Of a stretch of 64,000 nucleotides of DNA, positions 1 through 12,100 are shown one piece after another (positions within the stretch are counted from its first letter, which is position 1; each line of letters starts with the position of its first letter). The DNA lies in contig NC_088298.1 of the NCBI RefSeq assembly GCF_032854445.1, forward strand, positions 372,001-436,000, read 5' to 3'. The notes under the pieces were generated by a model that did not search any database, was not told the origin of the DNA, and saw nothing but the letters and a program-made list of their open reading frames with translations. The stretch comes from Liolophura sinensis. Its lineage: Eukaryota > Mollusca > Polyplacophora > Chitonida > Chitonidae. Both the position numbers and the translations under genes were made by a program.

Positions 1-395
1 AGTTCATCATGCTCATGTCAGAAAAAATGCAACGGATACTGTTTGATTAAGTCCTTGACAGAACTTTTATTAACTTCCTTGATACATAGCTTGTCAGTTG
101 AGTATACATACATTCATCTTTCCAGTATGACTGAAATACATGTAGGACAAATATATACATATAATTCAATTTTCAAAGACATTTGTTTACTTACATCGAC
201 ATATATCATGCGCAGTGGATATAAAAAAATTGTTTGCAGTAAAACAAAAAAAAATATGATTTGCATAATGTAGTTTTCGTCATAAACTTATTATTGTAAT
301 TATTGAATTAGCTTAATATGCCCAAAGTTAAAACGAAATAACAAGATATATACCAGACCATTTATGTACATTATCATTCATAATTTGGTTTGCAG
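1..395. other. AT-rich non-coding sequence
   Basis: No convincing coding signal. The only open frames are short, of low complexity and without recognisable motifs. It ends in a plausible splice acceptor (ttggtttgcag) at 385-395, immediately before the P2RX7_C-like exon, so it is probably intron or intergenic sequence upstream of that exon. Confidence 0.5.
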
Positions 396-558
396 GCAAT
401 ATCGGTATGTAGCATATCGCCAGCTGTGTAGATGGTGTTGGAAATGGTTGGGGAAAAGAATTCGTGTGGTTCTTCCAGCATGCTGTGTCCACAAGATCTT
501 ACAAGAATTTCCCCTGGCTGATGGAGAACAGCGCACTGGATACTGGGATCCCCACTGA
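396..558 (+). CDS. Terminal exon with P2X7-receptor C-terminal-like (P2RX7_C-type) domain
   Basis: An acceptor AG at 394-395 opens a frame of about 54 residues ending at TGA 556-558. The peptide contains YRYVAYRQLCRWCWKWLG, then RVVLPACCVHKILQEFP. The pattern AYRQ - W.W..LG - R.V.PSC....IR..FP is the hallmark of the cysteine-rich P2RX7_C-type domain. In invertebrate and fish genomes this domain is found far more often in uncharacterised or mobile-element-linked proteins than in true P2X receptors. The upstream exons, which should carry the earlier Cys motif, are not visible in bases 1-395 and would lie outside the window. No channel segment is visible, so this is not evidence for a P2X receptor gene. 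The homology is from recognition of the motif, not a search. Confidence 0.55.
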
Positions 559-794
559 AAATAACAACATATATCCATGCTTCACTTGTAAATTATTTGA
601 AAAAATGTACATAAAGCTATTCATGTTGTTTTACCCAGTTTGTTTTGTTATTTATTTCTTAGTTGTAAATAAATGTACCGCCACTTATGGCAGCGATCAG
701 GATAACTGTGGTAATCAGCATATAATAATTCACTCATAATTGATTGATTTGCCTTTAGGCATTATCACTGTAACAAGAATGTTTCACTTCAACA

Positions 795-1105
795 ACAGTG
801 CTCACATGAGGAAGCCGGAGTACCCGGAGGGAATCACCAAACTTTAGTGAGTGCTGGCCACTCTTTCATATGACATTATCATACATATATCGTTTCAACA
901 AAGGGGTATTGTAGTGGTGAAAAGCCAGCTTTAGCAGATCTGCAAGCGCCTTCAATTACTTAGCCACCAAGGCCCCATGAACTGTGTGAAAAATGTATTA
1001 TGAATTATGACAATTATTAGACAGGCTGGATTTGAGCCAGAGCCTCTTGCCTCCATTCAGCTAAAGGCGTGTGCCTTAACCACGCGGCCATGACCCGTTC
1101 AGAAC
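795..1105 (-). repeat. tRNA-derived SINE copy
   Basis: Read on the minus strand, bases 1105-1020 begin with a tRNA-like head: an A-box-like TGGCCGCGTGGTTAAGG and, about 40 bases on, a B-box-like GGCTCAAATCC. The body contains the 'gccaccaaggccccatgaac' block (960-980) and ends near 'gaagccggagtacccggagg' (811-831). The same blocks recur at 1130-1372, 2785-3115 and about 31965-32345, so this is a dispersed family. The 'gagtacccggag' block is familiar from molluscan SINEs. Confidence 0.65.
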
Positions 1106-1129
1106 CCAAAGAGAACCAAACCTCTGGCA

Positions 1130-1372
1130 AGTGTTAGTCGCTATTCCACCACCTACTAAGGAGCGGTAAAAGTCCAGTGATTTTAAGCGAGGGTATCATT
1201 AGGTTTGCATATTTACAAAGTGGTCAACTGCTTAGCCACCAATGTCCCATGAACAGTGAGTGCAAGAGAATCATGACAATACTTTGACTGAGGCTGGATT
1301 TTAATCCCAGCCAGGTGTGTATGTACATCAAGTTGTGCCCCTTAGCAACATGACCGCTTATTGTTATACGGG
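1130..1372 (-). repeat. SINE copy, divergent, same family
   Basis: It contains 'agccaccaatgtcccatgaac' (1231-1251), 'gaggctggattttaatccc' (a degraded B box on the minus strand) and a degraded A-box region at about 1335-1365. A further partial block (gccaaggccccatgaac) at about 1397-1413 suggests a third truncated copy next to it. No target duplications could be defined. Confidence 0.5.
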
Positions 1373-1413
1373 TATGCTAATACACAATTAAGTGTCGCCA
1401 AGGCCCCATGAAC

Positions 1414-2111
1414 ATGGAATAAATCGTGAAAATTTGATGTTCTCGAGTCTAGTTGACCTCGTGCTTTGTCACACAGCACGAACACTACAGCATGAAGGAT
1501 AAGCATCTATCCGTTAACATCCAACTAAACCCAGAGACCAACACCTATTTATTTCAGTCTAATAGGAAACAGAGAAGCAGAGTTTTACCTATATAAGCAA
1601 AGCAGAACAGAGAACCATTACAATTGAAGGTTAATTTACCATATACATATACAATTAAGCCAAACATAAATCAACAAGGTACAAAGTTTCATGCAACTAT
1701 GCAAGCCCAACATAAAGTTCAATACAGCCAAACAAAATGTATTGTTTTACAATGTATAATTTACATGGTCTTCTCAAGATGCTAAATGACCTATTGAGTC
1801 AACAGTCTATGTAAGGATATCCATGCCCGAGTGCAATAAACACTTTTATTCCTTGCCTAATAAATCAAATACATTTACATACATTTACAATTAACATAAA
1901 ATCTAAACATTATCAGCAACATCATAATTTTTTTCATACAAGAAAAAAGCGATTTGGGCAGAAAATCTTACAGCACATACAGATTCTCATTCTTGCATGA
2001 TCAAACCTTTGATCAGGTGCATATATATTATAATCATACAAATAAGCTTGCCCTCAACCACATAAAAGCAAAAGCAGAGGAGAAAGGACCAGCACCAGGA
2101 AAGCAAATTGC
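1414..2111. other. Non-coding AT-rich stretch 3' of the THAP-DDE gene
   Basis: No coding signal is seen. It lies directly downstream of the stop codon of the minus-strand gene ending at 2112 and may include its 3' untranslated region. A candidate minus-strand polyadenylation signal (ttta(t)t on the plus strand) is too common here to assign. Confidence 0.4.
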
Positions 2112-5100
2112 CTATAAATCTATTTGACCATAGCGATGGTATGTACCAAATTTTTGCCGTGCCATTTCTCGATCTACGTCTTCCATTGCTGATGACAAAG
2201 GTGGCGGTACAATAAGGTGCTGTAGGCTCCTAGCTAGCTCGTCAGCATTACCAGTTATACCTTCAACAACGGCCGACATAAGGCGGTGCCCATAACCTGC
2301 AAAAGATAAGAACAGGAATTTACTACATCTTATTACATAAGAATTGCCTAATTAAAAATAGAGAAACTGTAGTCAATCTCATATGAGCACAGACAAAAGC
2401 TGTACCAACATGCAGTCACTGTATTACTCACCATATGTTGAGGCTACTGTTTCCCATCTGACTGAGGGCTCTCCTTTTTTAGCCTTGGAGAAGTACACAG
2501 TGAGCTGTTTCTCTCCGCTTCTCTCATAAGCTCTTTCTCTGCCGCTGTTCTCATTAACGTGGAGAGCAGCCAGGATTACTCTGTTAAATGACAAAAGCAT
2601 TATCCTTTTTTCAGTTTTTACACATAAACTCCAGTCGAATGTGTACACAGTTTTATTAGTTCAATATTGTAAAATGTTTGAGCTAAAAAATACACTACTG
2701 TGGTTACATAATTATTATTAGTCCACACAACTGGTGATCTCCCGTTGGTTGATTTCTTGTTTATAGGCATACTTAAGAATTGTTCACTTACATGACGGCT
2801 TGCCAGCTTACAGGTGAAGGAAGCCAGAGTACCCGGAGGAAACCACCAAACTTTCACATATGCCACACATCCAGTTCTGCACACGGAGCGCAACTCAGGA
2901 GTACATCAGTACTGAAAGGCCAATCATTTCCAGCGAATGTATCACTGCTTTTTTTTGCAGATGCACAAGCGTTGTCAATCAATTAGCCACCAAGGCCCCA
3001 TGACACTGGGAGCGAGAGAATCATGCCAATTCTATGACTCACGACTGGATTTGAACCCGAGCCTCGTGTGTCGGTGCAGCTTAAGGACATAGGCCTTCAG
3101 CCCAGACCCGCTCCTGATTTCCCTTTGGAAGCTTGCTTTCCAGTTACCTAGCAGCTATTGTGAGTTTATTCTGCATAGGTCTATACATACCTGTAGTGCA
3201 TTCCCTTGTACTGGAAACTGGTATGTTTGGGAGCGAAATGCAGGATGGTGCTGTGGAATCCTTCCAAAGAGGATGTCTGCCCCAAAGGAGATAACTGTCG
3301 GACATCTTTCTTCCGCCAGGTGTCCGTCAAGATCTTTTCTAGTTCAACAGTTACTTTTTCACCTTAAAAATACATTTATTATAGACCTTAAGACATATGA
3401 TCATATGTATACATGTATATACATGTGTGTATGTGGCTGAGAAAGCAAACTTAAAATACATTTAGCATTTGTCACAGAACACTCCGGCAATAATACCTAA
3501 GGAATTTGTTTACACTAGTTATCCATGTAGGTCTATAATAAGCTACCTGGTTTGAACCATTTCTTCTCCCTGGGTGCTGCCAGTGGACCGTGTTCACATT
3601 TGGGAAATAAATCTGAGTGTCCATCGTGGACTCCAAGAATGTGGTTGCACAGTGACAACCATTTTGCAAACATCATTTCAGGGTTGCCATCCGGGGTTGA
3701 TGCAGCACACCAATACAAATGGTTGATAATCGATTTCTTCCATTCCTTCACAAGGGCACAATCTTGTGTCTGCCCCAGCTTATCCAACTTTTTACCAAGA
3801 CCTATGGTATGGTTTAAGTAACACAGTCATGCATTATTCATCTCTTTGTACCACACATACCGTACAAAAAACACCATTAACAGTCCCTTTTAATTTGATA
3901 AGACAATAGAGAGTGTCCAATATTAGAGGAGAATTTCATGGGCAAACAAAACACACTCACAATTCTGTCCAGATGAAATTAAGCATACATGTAGTCATTA
4001 GATACGCACTGTAATAATAAAGTCTAACCTTTCGCCACATGCCAAATATCAAAGTAATGCTTGGTCTCCTGCAGGTTTTCCCTGATCCATTTAGCCACAG
4101 ATCTATGTCGATCAGTAACAATGGCGTCGAGCTCCACACCATAGCTCTTGAGGCAGTCAATGCTCCGCTTTAGGCCCTCCAGCTCCATCCAATTACTGTT
4201 CTTAGCCTCATTACTCTGGAAAATAAAAAGATAAATATTCCTACAAGATACATAGAACATCTTTGAATGTATACGTTACATTATTGCAATACATACAAGT
4301 TATTACAACTCTAATGAAAGAATGAGAAAAACTAGTGGACGGATCAGCCTAAAAGAAAGTGTAGGATTCCAATACAATTCTTCAGTTAGAATACATTTAA
4401 TGAATGTTTTGAAATTCTATCAAAACCTGCACAGGAATCAGTCTGTAGGGGAGGTAAATCTGATTAAATGGTTAGGATATATTGGTAAGTGTTTATCACC
4501 CTACTTAAGAATATTTCATTTATACGAATGTGCCAGTCGAACAGCTGGGTAAAGCTAGAGTGCCCACATGTAGATAGAGCCATCGATCTCTGGCAAGTTC
4601 CTGGCAACAATATCAGTTTTAACACGCTGAGCACAAGGCGTACCCAGCTTCAATGAGGGATCTTGTAAAAATCTGTAAAAAAAATTGCTGTTTTTTAGGA
4701 AAGGGGGCGGGGGCATGGGGGTTGCTTTTACCTGAACCAGTTGAAGATTTATTACTTTCCCCAAATGCAACTCCATTGTGGTGTAGGTTCCATATTTGGC
4801 TGAATGTCCAGGACTGTCAGCCCTCCCATCACCTCCAATGTGCAGCCCCTCGCCTAATGTTTTCAGTTCCTCCATCATAGCCTCCTGTTCTTCTTGCCAT
4901 TTTTTATCTATCACTGGGAACAGGAATTTATTTTGATGTTCTTCGTAAGCAGTTTTGCTTACGAATGGCACCTGGAGGTATTTGAAAAACCTGTTCATTT
5001 TGGAAAACTGGTTTCCGGAGAAGAGCAGGGATGCGCTGGCCAAAACATTTCCAGCAAAGTAACACCCAACTTTAGGTTGGCTGTTCCAGGAGCGTGTAAA

Positions 5101-7902
5101 ACCACAGCCGACTTCCTGGCAGATCTGTTTTACACTACTTGCTGTTCCAGTCTTTGTCGGTGGAAATATGGCTTTGCTTTCTCCAGCACACAAAGGGCAG
5201 CTCTTGAAAAGCTCTTAACTGGAACTGGAACACAATAAATTTCTCCTCCTTATCTTATTTGGTGTTACTTCAGACCTGCAACAATAAATTACATTTTGGA
5301 TGCAATGCCTAAAATCCTAACATTAAGCCTAACAGTAATCAAGACAAGATCGCTTTCTTCAAAATTAACACATGAAAATATTATTTAAATTGATGTTTAA
5401 TGCCACAGTACATTATGATATGGATCATTATGATTTGCACTTTTGAAGTCTAAGATGTCTAAGAAGTGACCAAGGCTTGACCCTGAATCCTGCAGCCCTG
5501 TGACTCATTTCACAAAACAACTTACAACACAAATTTGCTTTAAATACCCTGGCAACGTACGGCTACAACATACTAGGGCTAACGACTTCTTCGTGAAATG
5601 ATACCGTGAAATGATACCCTGAAGCGCACACCCTACCCATTGAGCTATAGGGGTATTTGGGTAGCTCTTGGGTAAGTTTTTGTTATACATACTAAGACTG
5701 GACATGAACTGAACAACATCTCAACATTCCCAAAGGGTAGTAAATTGTTAAAAAAAAAATATTCAACTGTTCATTTTGAAGAAGCAAGCGCGTTTAACAC
5801 ATACTCTGACTCTAGTTCTTTTTCGAATTCCTGCTCTTCAAATGACAGGTCACTGGGAATATATTCCGGATCGGACACATTTTTGATGGGTGTCTCTTCT
5901 GGGCTGGACAACCGGGCAAGCTTGACAGGAGTCGCATGTAAGTTTGGGCTGGCAGTCCGCTTCCTGGGTGTTGAGCACATGGGCATTGGAATTGTAGCAG
6001 TTGCAGACACCTGTTGTACTATGTCAGCAGCAGTTGTCTGCGTTGCCTTGTTTATCTTTTTAAGTTCAGTCTGACTTCCTGTGAAGAAGAAAAACCCAAC
6101 ACAAAATAAAAATTAATAATCCACATCTCTAGCAGCATATTTACAAAAAAATAATCTTTAAGTCTTTCAAGTGTTCCCCAAAAAGTACATCAATATTAAA
6201 CTGTTAAGGAACACTGTCTGGTAGATTATGTTTGACAGATCAAGATTCCTTCCCCCACATCGAAATAAAAAAAAATATTTACATTTTCAAAATTGCCATG
6301 CATTGTTGGAAATTTCCCTGTAAAAGGATGAACATCTCGCTTCCAATGCATATGTTAGTGTTCTTATTCACATATGCATGATTGGGCTCACAACAATAAA
6401 CATTCACCTCATATGTATTACAGTGCACCGTCTCAATCTTTTTGCTTTAGGCAAAGTGTCACAAGTTGATTTATACTTGTGACATGTGTGATAAGAATAC
6501 TATAGGCTATAACGCAATATACCTTTATTACGCTGACAATGCTTGCGTGAATACTGCGTTGCACGAGTTATAGTCAGCGGTGGTACAGGTACGTCCACTG
6601 GATCAACACTTTCTTCAGTGCAAACATCTGCATCAGGACTGCATGGTTCAGGAGCTGAACTGTCAGCACTAGCACTTGAACTGGCAGTCATACTCACAGC
6701 TGTGTGTCGCTAAAAAAAAAGGAGGTCAAAATTTCATTTAAGAACAAATAACTTTATACTTTCACACTTTGCCATAAATTGGGGGGTCAGTGACTAATCA
6801 AAAGTACACCTTCTAAGCCTCAAGGAAATGTTAAAACACACTGAGCCAGGTTGAATATTGGAAATATACTTATATCAGCATGACCGTAATCCAGTGCACA
6901 CTGCAATGAAAGTGGTATGAAATACTATCCTTTCAAAATTTATTAATAAATTATTTAAAAAAAAAAATAAGAAAAATGTCCCATTTACGAAATAGCGATA
7001 TAAATTCACATCAAATAAATTTGAATATTAAAATGTTACTGACTGTTGGGACAGAAATAATTGTGATTTTTAATATTAAATTTGAAAGCATGAGTGGTCT
7101 GGCTGAGGGTGGGAAATTCAAAAACAGGCTTAACATTGCCAGTTTAATATGTTACCAAAATTGCTGAAGTTTCTGAATTTTCAAATTCAATTTCAAAAAG
7201 TAGGCCTACTATACCGATAATTTTGTCAGTATTTCCGAACATGGATTTGATAACTGTAGCACACTTGCAATCGCCTGATGTTTAAAATGAAGCCAAACGG
7301 AGAAAAATGAGAAATGAAACGGTAATTATCTGCATAATTGGCTGGCTTAGGCTATGCATATCATACTATGCAAGGACGCTGCAGAAGGGATAAGGTTACA
7401 ACAACAACATTCTTAGAACCGGCACAGCTTTTTCTACAGTGTGTTCTACCACAATGTTGGCCGCAATATCACCTGCTCGAATCGAAGTTTGATTTCATTA
7501 GGCCTACAACCAGAAATGTTTAATTTAAAATATGGTTTCTATTTAGGCTGTCAAAACAGTGTTGCACATAACAATGTCACCTACTTTGTGAGCTGACAAT
7601 TTCACTGTGGCTGCACTGCGACGCTTACCACCGGATACTTGCTGATCTTGTCCACTTGTAGAGGGCTTGGCAGACATTTGGCCGTGAACACTAGGTACAG
7701 CAGTGTTCTTTAAATACAGCTGACCCACAAAGCCCATCTTAAATTCAACCAAGTTGGAGAAATCATCTTCCCGAAAGTGTGAAGAGCACAGCAGGGAAGT
7801 TGGAGACGCTGTCACCCAATCTTTTCGTTTGGTTTTCACAAATTTGTTCCACAAATCGAGCCTTTTCTTATCGTCGTGTGGGAACATATGGAGACAAATC
7901 CC
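2112..7902 (-). CDS. THAP zinc finger + DDE transposase-like protein, nine exons
   Basis: Exons on the minus strand: 7902-7585, 6709-6523, 6078-5805, 5275-4731, 4215-4029, 3801-3547, 3362-3191, 2580-2432, 2296-2112 (about 750 codons). All eight introns are GT-AG and the phases fit. Exon 1 has a THAP-like core: LHMFPHDDKKRLDLW, RKDWV, LLCSSHF, then TAVPSV. Exons 2-3 are an acidic Ser/Pro-rich linker. Exon 4 carries CPLC and CQEVGC motifs and GGDGRADSPGHSAKYG, the first acidic catalytic block. Exon 5 has AIVTDRHRSVAKWIRE and YFDIWHVAKG, the second Asp. Exon 6 has NHLYWCAAS. Exon 7 has SLEGFHSTILHFAPKH, the likely catalytic Glu. The family is widespread in metazoan genomes and transposase-like, possibly Kolobok-related, but I cannot assign a superfamily. 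The upstream half of the THAP zinc site is missing, and exon 4 contains an in-frame TAA (5217-5215) where neighbouring frames look better. Either a near-intact mobile-element gene or a domesticated one. Confidence 0.75.
2785..3115 (-). repeat. SINE copy in an intron of the THAP-DDE gene
   Basis: On the minus strand the copy starts near 3115 with GGGTCTGGGCTGAAGGCC (A-box-like) and has GGTTCAAATCC (a near-perfect B box) at about 3059-3049. It continues through the 'gccaccaaggccccatgacac' block (2988-3008) and 'gaagccagagtacccggagg' (2819-2838). It lies wholly in the intron between the exons ending at 3191 and starting at 2580, so it need not disturb the coding sequence. Confidence 0.65.
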
Positions 7903-7925
7903 TTTCTACGTCACTTCCGAATATT
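7903..7925 (-). promoter_or_regulatory. Possible promoter element (ETS/CRE-like) just upstream of the THAP exon
   Basis: The minus strand reads CGGAAGTGACGTAG immediately before the first THAP exon. GGAAGTGACG is a typical ETS plus CRE-like core seen near transcription starts. An in-frame TAG directly precedes the THAP codons, so this is either an upstream untranslated region or a weak splice acceptor with little pyrimidine tract. The assignment is speculative. Confidence 0.25.
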
Positions 7926-8124
7926 CATGAGGCGATGCCCGAAGTTTGCTTTGCTATTTTGGGCGACAGACGGGACCGCTTAGGTGAACTTAATAAGTAA
8001 ATATCTCCCCAAATTTACGCTGGAGGCCGCAATCTTTGCCGAATTTCAACACTGTGAATGTTTATTTAGTGTATTATAAGGCATAGAGGCATGAAAAACA
8101 TTACCGGTCGTTTACTTTAACTAC

Positions 8125-8764
8125 CAGGTCTTCCTCTCAGCCAATTTCAAATGCTAACAAACAGAGAAAATCAAAGGTTTTTTCGGACTCGAGAGAACTA
8201 TAAAAGCCGACCAACTGTCCTGTCCGTTATCAACCAACAAAGAGGGAACAGAAGCCGGCCTCGAAAACTCATCCATTTGTAACAAAAAAGGCCTTACAGG
8301 GTTCAGCAGGTACATCAAAAAATTACGATTCAGAGACATTCTCATTACATGATTCCGAAAACAACAATAAACAAATTTATTAGCTATAAACAACATAACA
8401 TATTCCTGTCCATACCTACCCCCATAATTACCTGAACAGCTGTCGGGGAATTATACGTGACAGGGTTTAGGGTATCATTGAATTCTCAGAAGAGGAAATC
8501 TGCACAGAACTGAAATCACAGCGTGTTACCAGAGTGAAACGCTTCACTACAAAGAACTCTGGTAACATCAATAAACTAAATACATATCTTCTGACCTTCA
8601 ACAGTAAATCTATACCGTTGTATATCTACATTGACCCCTATAGGGTTAGTGTGGACTTAAATATGCCTAACCTGACAGGTTGTTTTCGCTATCAAAAGTT
8701 TGGTCATGGCAAGGGCCAATGTAAAAATAATCTGGTTTGTTAACGGTGCGGCAGTGAGGGTCAT
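8125..8764 (+). mobile_element. Decayed I/Nimb-type LINE, ORF1 5' half (left part of a copy split by an LTR element)
   Basis: Reading frames on the plus strand match ORF1 of the better-preserved copies at 59186-57823 and 46926-45557: 'agagaaaatcaaaggtttt...actataaaagccgaccaactgtcctg', then the block ending in RVKRFTTKNSGNINKLNTYLL and the first CCHC knuckle CFRYQKFGHGKGQCKNN at about 8681-8735. Frameshifts and a stop after the knuckle show it is dead. It breaks at 'cagtgagggtcat' (8764), where the LTR retrotransposon begins, and resumes at 13219. Confidence 0.8.
8760..8764. repeat. Target-site duplication GTCAT, left copy
   Basis: GTCAT at 8760-8764 is repeated at 13214-13218, directly outside the two LTRs. 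Removing the element plus one copy restores continuity of the LINE ORF1 frame (gagggtcat then gatgctttcgac). Confidence 0.85.
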
Positions 8765-8909
8765 TATCATGTGTTGTACACATGTAAATTATCGAAGAAC
8801 ACCGGTCTGTAACTGCAAACAACTTTTACTAGTCACTCATAACTGTACAGTCTATATCATGCATCTCTATAGTCCGTTTCACATATAGATGTAACCACAT
8901 TATATGACA
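8765..8909 (-). repeat. 3' LTR of the Gypsy element
   Basis: 145 bp. On the plus strand it begins tatcatgtgttgtacac and ends cacattatatgaca. It is identical to the other LTR except for one base. Confidence 0.92.
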
Positions 8910-8922
8910 TCTGCCCTCTTAA
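8910..8922 (-). promoter_or_regulatory. Polypurine tract of the Gypsy element
   Basis: The minus strand reads TAAGAGGGCAGA immediately before the 3' LTR, the expected position and composition for the plus-strand primer in reverse transcription. Bases 8923-9151 are non-coding 3' leader of the element. Confidence 0.55.
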
Positions 8923-9151
8923 GTCCATCAAACGTTTGTCAACTACTAAAATCTATTAACTGAAGACAACTAAAGTCTTTGAGTATATAATTTCAAACTT
9001 AAACTAGCAAACTGCATGGAAGAAATCTAAATTCAATGTTGCCTATTAACTTTTAAATTTATTGTCCTTTGACTACACTACAGCAACATTGCTAACTACT
9101 GCTAAACTGTAAACTTATTCAGAACTTCTAGAAACGAATGTCAATCAAATC

Positions 9152-12100
9152 CTAACGTTTTGGAGGTCGGACCACTCGTCCAGAGCGCGTGACTTTACGT
9201 CCACTAAGCTGATTTGCTTGAGGCTGATTTCCTACAATAGGGGTTTCCTGCATGTAGTCATCAAGTGGGTCAACTTCCGGTGGGGTCATCTCGTAAGTAA
9301 TACCTGGAGCTGGCTTTAAATGCTTACGGTTACGACGGTATTTGCCTCTGCTCGTTTCGATATTATAAGATCGCGGTGTTGGGAGCTTATCTGTGACAAT
9401 TCCCGTTGTCACCCAACCCTTTTCATTGTCTAGTTTTACACGAACCGTGTCGCCTGGTTTCAGTTCAGGAAGTTCTCGTACACCATGACGATCGTTGAAG
9501 TAGCGTTCATTCAACGATTTGGCTCTATCATCATTCTCTCTCACCTTCTCAAAGTTCGGCCACCTTGGAGTTAAGTTTTCGGTGAGAATGGGGAGGGTTG
9601 TTTTTAAAAGTTAAAGTTCCGCCGGACTACATCCTGTAGGCTTCGTCGGCGTAGAACGGTAAGTCATTAGGCCAAGAAAGTGATCTTTCTGTCCTAATAT
9701 TTTCTTCGCGGTCGCGACGGCTCTCTCAACTTCACCATTTGCCTGATGATGATGAGGGCTCACTGTCGTATGCTGAAAGCAATACGCGGTTTGGAATTCT
9801 CTAAATTCTCGCGAGACAAAGTTGGTACCATTGTCAGTAATAAGTTGTTCGGGCGTTCCGAATCGCGCGAACATCTCTTTCATCTTGAGAATAGTAACAT
9901 TACTGGTTAATCGCGGGACGTGTTTTAACTCAAAGTATCGCGAAAAGTAGTCGATTACAAGTAAGTAATGTTTACTTTTGAATTCCAGTATATCTGCGGC
10001 TAACTGTTGCCAAGGACGCGAAGGTAACGGCGTTGATTTTAGCGGTTCCTTGCGTAAACTAGGTCTGTTTATCTGGCAGTAGGAACACTGGGCAACTTTA
10101 GTCTGGATCTGCTTTGTTAATCCTGGCCACCATACTGGTTGGTTGGCCCGTTGTATGCACTTAGTCATGCCTAAATGTCCGTCATGTATTCGGTCCAAGA
10201 TCTCGTCTCGAGAACTCGCTGCAACCACAATACGTATACCACAAGTCAAAAGTCCATTGACTGTGCTCAGTCTCTCACGTACAGAAAAGTAATCTCGGAT
10301 ACTTTCAGGTACATCTCTCGCGTGTTCAGGCCATCCATTTTGAACAAAGCGAATAACTGTCAAAAGTTGTTCATCTGCGTTGGTTGCTTGTCGCAAACTG
10401 TCTAATTTCGCGTCTGATGCTGGCCAATGCGCACGTACCGCGTTTACATGCGCGATGACGTCTTCTTCTACCGATGTGTCTTCTGTCGTTAACAATGGGC
10501 TTCGCGAAAGCGTATCGGCTACCACCATTGTTTTACCTGGTGCATGTTCCGCAATAGGATTGAATCTCATTAGTCGCATTAACAGTCTCTGACATCGAAT
10601 CGGCACTTGATCTATGTCTTTACTGTTCATGAGAGGAACAAGCGGCTTATGATCCGTCACGAGTCGAAATGATTCTAATCCAACTAGATATCGCGAAAAT
10701 TTTTCGCAGCACCAAACTGAATCTAGGCACTCTTTTTCAATTTGTCCGTAGCGCTTTTCAGTTTCGGTAAGAGTTCTAGATGCGTAAGCTACCGGTTTCC
10801 ACAGCTGACCATGTTGCTGCAGAATAACACCACCAAGTCCGTATCGCGACGCGTCTGCGCTTACCATCGTTGGCAAGGTAACGTCGTAGATTGCTAATAC
10901 AGGTGACAATGACAGAGCATGCTTAACAGCACGAAAAGCTTTGTCCTGTGGTTGTCCCCATATCCAAACCTTATCTGATTTGAGCAATTCATTCAGTGGT
11001 TGTAGCATGTCCGATAAGTTTGGTACATATTGTCCAAGGTAATTTACCATACAGAGAAAGCGTCTTAATTCTACAATGTCATTAGGCGGCTGTAAGTCCA
11101 CGATCGCCTTGACCTTGTCGGGGTGAGGACTGATTCCTTCAGCACCCAGTCTATGGCCTAATATGTCCATTTCTGTCTGACAGTGCACAAATTTCTCCTT
11201 ATTTAACGTCATCTGTGCTTCGCGCACTCTATCGAAAACACGATTTAAATTTCTGTCATGGGATTCGCGAGTATCTCCGCCCACGAATATGTCGTCCATG
11301 AAGACCGCGGTACCCTCGAGGTCACCTAATAATTCTGTAACGATGCGCGTGAAAATTTCTGGCGCACTCGAAATTCCAAACGGGAGTCTACAGAAAGCAT
11401 ATCGTCCGAGATGCGTCATGAAGCATGTTAGTTTTGAGCTTTCATCGTCAATAGGAATTTGATAGAAACCGGAACTCGCGTCAAGTCGCGAAAAGTACTT
11501 CGCGTTTGCCATCTTGTGTAGAACGTCGTCAATTGTCGGAAACGTATATCGCTCGCGTTTAATCGCTTTATTGAGCTGTCGCAGATCGACACAAATGCGC
11601 ACTTTGTCATTCGGCTTTACCACTGGAACCATAGGCGCACACCAGTCTGTAGGTTCGGTAACCTTTATGATGACACCTGACTGTTCCATACGTTTCAACT
11701 CCGCTTCTACTTTTGGTAGTAACGGAATCGGTATTCGTCGCGCAGTATGAATTGCGTACGGTGTGACGTTTTCTTTCAGCTTTATTTTCACCGGATCGCA
11801 CCTCATAAGTCCAATATCACCGAATACACTGTCGTTGATCTCATCCAATCGTTGGATTAATCCCATGGCAACTGCTGCTCCACGGCTCAACAAGTTATGT
11901 GTAGGTCCAGAAACAACAAAAATGTTCACTGTAAATTTCTCATCGTTCAGCCTAATGTCGGTTTCGAACTCTCCCCGAACTGTCAGATTTCCGCCGGGAC
12001 TGCTTAACATAGCACTGGCTGGTTTGAGAGCTGGTCTAGGCTGCAGTGAATTGTATGTGGTTTCACACATAATTGTCACATCTGCTCCAGAATCAATCTT

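Noticed and set aside
1020-1105. A functional tRNA gene on the minus strand
   Set aside because: A and B boxes are present, but the acceptor stem and full cloverleaf are not, and the sequence is repeated as a SINE.
3552-3821. Plus-strand open frame opposite the transposase exon
   Set aside because: Antisense shadow of the minus-strand exon 3801-3547, which has family motifs and splice sites.
4894-5238. Plus-strand 114-codon open frame
   Set aside because: Antisense of exon 4 of the THAP-DDE gene, with no recognisable motif.
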